NCBI RefSeq assembly: GCF_026000115.1
Contig: NZ_AP026867.1
Coordinates: 3,901,716 to 3,965,715, forward strand
Length of the DNA stretch: 64,000 nucleotides
Reading direction: 5' to 3'
Source: Aureispira anguillae
Lineage (GTDB): Bacteria; Bacteroidota; Bacteroidia; Chitinophagales; Saprospiraceae
Shown: positions 60,583 through 64,000 of the stretch, piece by piece
Layout of the letters: each line of letters starts with the position of its first letter
Numbering within the stretch: the stretch's first letter is position 1
The notes under the pieces: model-generated
Told to the model about the DNA's origin: nothing
Databases searched by the model: none
What the model saw: only the letters and a program-made list of their open reading frames with translations
Program-made: the position numbers and the translations under genes

Positions 60583-62235
60583 ATGAAAAAACAAAACAGA
60601 AGGAGTTTCTTACAATTTTTAGGTCGTGCTGGTGTTGGGCTTAGCGCTAGTGGGTTCTTGGTCAACTTACAGGCTTGCACCTCCACAGAACAACCTACCC
60701 AACAAACAGTAGCTCCCTCAAAACCACGCTCCTTCCCATTGGAAGATATTCAGCATTCTTTAGAAGACAAATTAGTCCTAGCAAATGGTCTAGAGTACGA
60801 CATTCTCATCAAATGGAACGATCCAATCTCTGATTTAGATCAATTCGGTTTTAACAACGATTATCTCGCTTTTGTACCTTTTGATCCCAATAATCCCAAT
60901 GATGGTATGTTATGGGTAAACCATGAATACCTCCAAGAGTTATTTGTTAGCGGTTATAACGATAGAGATAAAAGCAAAAAAACAAAAGAACAGGTTGAAA
61001 AAGAAATGTATTCGGTAGGAGGTTCTCTTCTTCGCATCAAAAAAAACAAAGAAAACAAATGGCAAGTTGTCCCTAACGATGAACACAATCGCCGTCTAAC
61101 CGCCAAAACGGAAATTCCTTTTGATTGGGACGAACCAATTCTTGGCAGTACAACAGCCATTGGCACCTTTGCCAACTGTGCAGGGGGGATTACTCCTTGG
61201 GGAACCATTCTAACCTGTGAAGAAAACTATGATATGTTTTATGGAGAAACAGACTATTCTGATCCCAAAAACCCTAAGCGAATCACAGGCAGAGATTATG
61301 GTTGGTCTCAGTACTATGATTATCCACCAGAACACTATGGCTGGGTAGTTGAAGTAAATCCCTTAACGGGTGCCGCCAAAAAGTTGGTAGCTCTAGGGCG
61401 TTGTGCTCACGAATGTGCAACCGTTCATCAAGCTAAAGATGGTCGTTTAGTGGTCTATTCTGGAGATGATTCTAATGATGAATGTCTGTATAAATTTATC
61501 AGTAAGGAGCCTAATAACTTGCGAGAAGGCAAATTGTATGTTGCCAATACAAGCAAAGGAGAATGGATTTCGTTAGACTACAACGACCAAGAAGTGCTGC
61601 GCCAAAATTTTGCCAATCAAACGGAAATTCTTATTCGTTTGAGAGAAGCAGCCAAACTTGTTGGTGGAACGCCGCTCAATCGCCCAGAGGATATAGAAAT
61701 TGACCCCTTAACTGGCAATGTATTGGTTGCACTAACCAACAACAAACCTAAAGGCGATTTTTTGGGTGAAATATTAAAAATTGAAGAAGCGGACAATGAA
61801 AACAAAACTTCTATGAAGTTTGTTGCTTCTACCTTTCTGGCAGGGGGTGAATCTACTGGCTTTGCCTGCCCTGATAACATGGCATTTGATCCTAAAGGAA
61901 ACCTATGGTTTACTTCTGATATTTCAGGCAGCTCTATCAATACAGAACCTTATTTACCCTTTGGCAATAATGGTCTGTTTATGGTTCCTTCTTGGGGAAA
62001 AGACAAAGGCAAGGTGCTTCAGGTTGCCTCGGCTCCTATTGATGCAGAATTAACGGGTCCTGTATTTTCTCCTGATGGAGAAACACTATTTTTGAGCATC
62101 CAGCATCCTGGTGAACGCAGTAAAGATCTCGACAACTTAACCAGCCATTGGCCAGAAGGTGGTACTGCCCAACCCAAACCATCTGTGGTTTGTATTCAAG
62201 GGCAAGCATTAAAAGACCTAATGCAAGGAGAATAG
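60583..62235 (+). CDS. PhoX-like (DUF839) protein with Tat signal and lipobox
   Basis: A 550-residue protein. The ATG at 60583 is chosen because it opens a Tat signal (MKKQNRRSFLQFLGRAG) and because the upstream in-frame TTG would run through the terminator. The signal ends in VNLQAC, a lipobox-like site, so it may be a Tat-exported lipoprotein. The PhoX/DUF839 propeller shows NCAGGITPWGTILTCEEN (conserved Cys and Glu of the metal cluster in PhoX), 'HYGWVVEVNPLTGAA', RCAHECATV, VVYSGDDSNDECLYKF, RPEDIEIDPLTGNVLVALTN, FACPDNMAFDPKGNLWF and GPVFSPDGETLFLSIQHPGE. PhoX enzymes are Ca2+/Fe3+ alkaline phosphatases that release phosphate outside the cytoplasm. The family is clear; phosphatase activity is inferred. 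Confidence 0.85.
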   Translation: MKKQNRRSFLQFLGRAGVGLSASGFLVNLQACTSTEQPTQQTVAPSKPRSFPLEDIQHSLEDKLVLANGLEYDILIKWNDPISDLDQFGFNNDYLAFVPFDPNNPNDGMLWVNHEYLQELFVSGYNDRDKSKKTKEQVEKEMYSVGGSLLRIKKNKENKWQVVPNDEHNRRLTAKTEIPFDWDEPILGSTTAIGTFANCAGGITPWGTILTCEENYDMFYGETDYSDPKNPKRITGRDYGWSQYYDYPPEHYGWVVEVNPLTGAAKKLVALGRCAHECATVHQAKDGRLVVYSGDDSNDECLYKFISKEPNNLREGKLYVANTSKGEWISLDYNDQEVLRQNFANQTEILIRLREAAKLVGGTPLNRPEDIEIDPLTGNVLVALTNNKPKGDFLGEILKIEEADNENKTSMKFVASTFLAGGESTGFACPDNMAFDPKGNLWFTSDISGSSINTEPYLPFGNNGLFMVPSWGKDKGKVLQVASAPIDAELTGPVFSPDGETLFLSIQHPGERSKDLDNLTSHWPEGGTAQPKPSVVCIQGQALKDLMQGE

Positions 62236-62245
62236 TTTTTTTAGT

Positions 62246-62282
62246 CTGAATAGCTGTCTTATTTTGAAGGACGGCTATTCAG
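62246..62282 (+). terminator. Stem-loop after the PhoX-like gene
   Basis: CTGAATAGCTGTC (62246-62258) pairs with GACGGCTATTCAG (62270-62282), one wobble, 11-base loop. No T-run follows, so it may be an mRNA 3'-end stabiliser or a weak terminator. Confidence 0.45.
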
Positions 62283-62315
62283 ATCTATCGCAATAAACAT
62301 CAAGAACGTATAACA

Positions 62316-62951
62316 ATGAAACAATTCTTAACCCTTCTCAGTCTTACGCTTTGCTTATCAACAGCAATTCATGCACAACAAGAAAAACAAGCCACTCCCA
62401 AATTATATGTTGGTTATGGCTTGTTCATGAATTATAACCTTTACTGTTGGTACCAAAAAACAAGTCAGGCTGACCTTTCTCTTAGTTCCTCTGGGCAAGT
62501 ATTCAATGTTCTACCTGGACTAGGTTTTAATGTTTGGTTTGGAGATGTTGATCGTTGGATTTTATCCATTGAAAGTGCGATAGAATATGCTCCTTTTGCC
62601 CTTGATTTAGCGCATTACAAAGGCATGGGAGCCTTGAGTATTCCCATTCTAGCAAAGGCTCAATTTCCCATTGCTAAACAACAAAGTTTATGGCTAATGC
62701 TACATGTTGGAGCAGGCGCTCAATTGTCCAAAACAGAGCTTAGTGCTCGTCCTCCCACACACCAAAATGTTTTTAATCCTTTTTTTACAACTGTAATTGG
62801 TGAAGTCGGTTTTCATATTTCTGCGGTTGGTTATCGTCGCCAACATATCCGAGAAGTTGAGCTTTTTATTCGTGCAGGAGTAGGCGCATTAGGAGCAGTT
62901 AGTTTTAATTCAGGGCTTCGAATGACATTTTGGAATCGATTTGGGAAATAA
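62316..62951 (+). CDS. Outer-membrane beta-barrel-like protein of unknown function
   Basis: A 211-residue protein with signal peptide (MKQFLTLLSLTLCLSTAIHAQ). The mature protein alternates short amphipathic beta strands and turns (YVGYGLFMNYNLYCWY, VLPGLGFNVWFG, LWLMLHVGAGAQLS, VIGEVGFHISAVGYR, LFIRAGVGALGAVSF) and ends in an aromatic strand (LRMTFWNRFGK), as in small Bacteroidota porin-like barrels. No specific family is recognised. It follows the PhoX-like gene by 80 bases, with a stem-loop between. Confidence 0.6.
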   Translation: MKQFLTLLSLTLCLSTAIHAQQEKQATPKLYVGYGLFMNYNLYCWYQKTSQADLSLSSSGQVFNVLPGLGFNVWFGDVDRWILSIESAIEYAPFALDLAHYKGMGALSIPILAKAQFPIAKQQSLWLMLHVGAGAQLSKTELSARPPTHQNVFNPFFTTVIGEVGFHISAVGYRRQHIREVELFIRAGVGALGAVSFNSGLRMTFWNRFGK

Positions 62952-63009
62952 TAATACAATGGTTCAACACGGTATTAATTGGATGAATAAAATTACTAAG
63001 TAATCGTTT

Positions 63010-63609
63010 ATGGCTTTTGATCAAGAACAGTACATTGCTGCCTTAAAAGCAAAACTAGAAAGTTACCATAGCCCTATTAGCTCCTCTTCTTGGGAATTGA
63101 TACGGTCTATTATTAAATTTCAAACGGTAGACAAAGGCACCTTTGTCTTGCGATATGGTCAGATTGCCCGAAACATTCACTTTATTTGCCAAGGAGCACT
63201 GCGAGCTTATTTTACCGATGAAGCAGGCAATTTTTATAATAAAAATATTTTTCTAGAAACAGATTTGGCTTGCTCAACCGTCTCGTTATTGCAAAACAGT
63301 CCTTCTAATTTTACACTAGAAGCTTTAGAAGATTGCATCTTTATCAACCTCAATTACAAAAAATATAGAGCCTTTATTGATCAAAAGGAAGATTTAAAAA
63401 ATTTCTACATTGCTTATCTAGAAAAGAATTGGGTGCTAGAAAAAGAACCCATCGAAATTTCTATCGTTATGGAAAATGCAACAGAACGCTACCTTAAACT
63501 CCTTGAAAAACATCCGAATATTGATCAACGAATTCCTCAACGACACCTCTCTGCACACCTAGGCATTACTCCTACTCAACTGAGTAGAATACGAAAAAGT
63601 TTAAAATAA
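63010..63609 (+). CDS. Crp/Fnr-family transcriptional regulator
   Basis: A 199-residue protein. Residues about 20-125 form a cyclic-nucleotide-binding jelly-roll (KGTFVLRYGQIARNIHFICQGALRAYF, with a helix TDLACSTVSLLQNSPSN). The C-terminus is a compact helix-turn-helix (ERYLKLLEKHPNIDQRIPQRHLSAHLGIT then PTQLSRIRK). The Arg/Ser cAMP-contact motif of E. coli Crp is not seen, as usual for this Bacteroidota subgroup, so the ligand is unknown. The neighbouring YdcZ-like transporter gene downstream is a plausible target. Confidence 0.88.
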   Translation: MAFDQEQYIAALKAKLESYHSPISSSSWELIRSIIKFQTVDKGTFVLRYGQIARNIHFICQGALRAYFTDEAGNFYNKNIFLETDLACSTVSLLQNSPSNFTLEALEDCIFINLNYKKYRAFIDQKEDLKNFYIAYLEKNWVLEKEPIEISIVMENATERYLKLLEKHPNIDQRIPQRHLSAHLGITPTQLSRIRKSLK

Positions 63610-63655
63610 AAACGCTCAATCAACATATGTAAATGCAGTAAAAAATCCTTTGTTC

Positions 63656-63663
63656 TATCTTTG
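63656..63663 (+). promoter_or_regulatory. Possible -7 element of the YdcZ-like gene
   Basis: TATCTTTG fits TAnnTTTG; the -33 position has no TTTG. It lies 113 bases before the ATG at 63776 in the gap after the Crp/Fnr gene. Confidence 0.35.
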
Positions 63664-63775
63664 TTTTATTACTTAACCCAAAAGAACAACTTGGATTTTT
63701 TAGGATGAATGATGCGCTCAAAGTAGTTCTATTTTTCAACCATTGGTTCTTTTTACAAAGGGATTTAGTTCTACT

Positions 63776-64000
63776 ATGAATTCTTATATTTTATCGCTTT
63801 TAGCACTATTAGGAGGGGTCTTTTTAGCAATGCAAGGTGCGCTTAATGCACAATTAGGAGAGCTATTAAAGCATCCTTTATTGGCAGCCGTCATTGCTTT
63901 TTTTTGCAGTACCTTATTTGCCTTTTTGTTCGTTCTAATAAGCCCTAACAATTACCCTAGTTGGTCTGAAATTCAAAAAATTCCGAGCTATTTATGGTTT
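63776..64000 (+). CDS. YdcZ/DUF606-type DMT-family transporter, N-terminal fragment
   Basis: 75 codons up to the window end, with no stop. It starts with a TM helix carrying the family's hallmark GGVFLAMQGALNAQLGELL (residues 13-31), then a short loop HPLLAAVIAFFCSTLFAFLF into TM2. This matches the DMT-superfamily YdcZ (DUF606) membrane proteins, which are about 150 residues long with four or five TMs; the remainder lies outside. The substrate is unknown. It stands downstream of the Crp/Fnr regulator. Confidence 0.75.
   Translation, partial: MNSYILSLLALLGGVFLAMQGALNAQLGELLKHPLLAAVIAFFCSTLFAFLFVLISPNNYPSWSEIQKIPSYLWF

Overview
The window looks like chromosomal DNA of an AT-rich gliding/marine-type member of the Bacteroidota, most likely the class Saprospiria (Aureispira/Saprospira-like). 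The clues are: many secreted proteins ending in a type IX secretion (T9SS) sorting domain with 'YPNPS'-like starts; signal peptides ending in A-Q; a TonB-dependent receptor; the HQLGTP form of the histidine-kinase H-box; very large Ig-like/PKD adhesins; and promoters of the Bacteroidota form TTTG-N19-TAnnTTTG (two exact copies seen). The genus is an inference from style, not from a marker gene. No rRNA, tRNA, CRISPR array, insertion sequence or phage gene was recognised.

Layout. 1-7.1 kb (minus strand): two paralogous M43-type secreted metalloproteases (the first cut by the window edge), a TonB-dependent receptor with a PI-PLC/GDPD-like phosphodiesterase, and an orphan sensor kinase. 7.3-9.3 kb: yidC. 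9.5-12.9 kb: a calpain-fold (C2) cysteine protease gene translationally coupled to a small exported protein gene that occurs three times in tandem on a 647-bp period, with near-identical ends and a scrambled core. 13.0-15.9 kb: uvrA. 16.2-18.2 kb: a lipoprotein with a dead M48-like fold and a polytopic membrane protein. 18.2-41.3 kb (minus): a 23-kb surface-protein locus with two giant T9SS proteins (3856 and 3145 aa) flanking an FG-GAP/VCBS repeat protein. 42.0-45.3 kb: an ASPIC/UnbV-VCBS protein. 45.3-48.0 kb (minus): a probable gmk-apaG-lutA-like-DUF3137-like operon. 48.3-52.5 kb: a GT39-like membrane glycosyltransferase, alanine dehydrogenase and lptB. 52.7-54.8 kb: a second calpain-like protease paired with a small lipoprotein. 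54.9-56.3 kb (minus): uridine kinase and an alpha/beta hydrolase. 57.0-64.0 kb: folD, an HD hydrolase, a catalytically dead M19-dipeptidase-like exported protein, a Tat/lipobox PhoX-like (DUF839) protein, a beta-barrel protein, a Crp/Fnr regulator and the start of a YdcZ-type transporter.

The most unusual system is the pair of calpain-protease loci at 9.5-12.9 kb and 52.7-54.8 kb. Both proteases lack a signal peptide, have divergent helical N-termini, keep a complete Gln/Cys/His/Asn calpain site, and are followed immediately (4-bp overlap or 1-bp gap) by a small exported, probably lipid-anchored protein. At the first locus the partner is amplified into three copies whose middle third differs while the flanks are nearly identical, and each spacer carries a relic of the protease gene's 3' end. 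This is the genetic signature expected of a protease effector with an expanding immunity-gene array. That interpretation is an inference; the sequence facts are the coupling, the repeats and the mosaic divergence.

The giant adhesin locus is also notable. Both giants share the same C-terminal module (PKD, jelly-roll, Omp28-like domain without cysteines, T9SS signal), and each carries a foreign domain inserted inside one of its Ig-like repeats: two lamin-tail-like domains in one, a cleaved-adhesin-like jelly-roll in the other.
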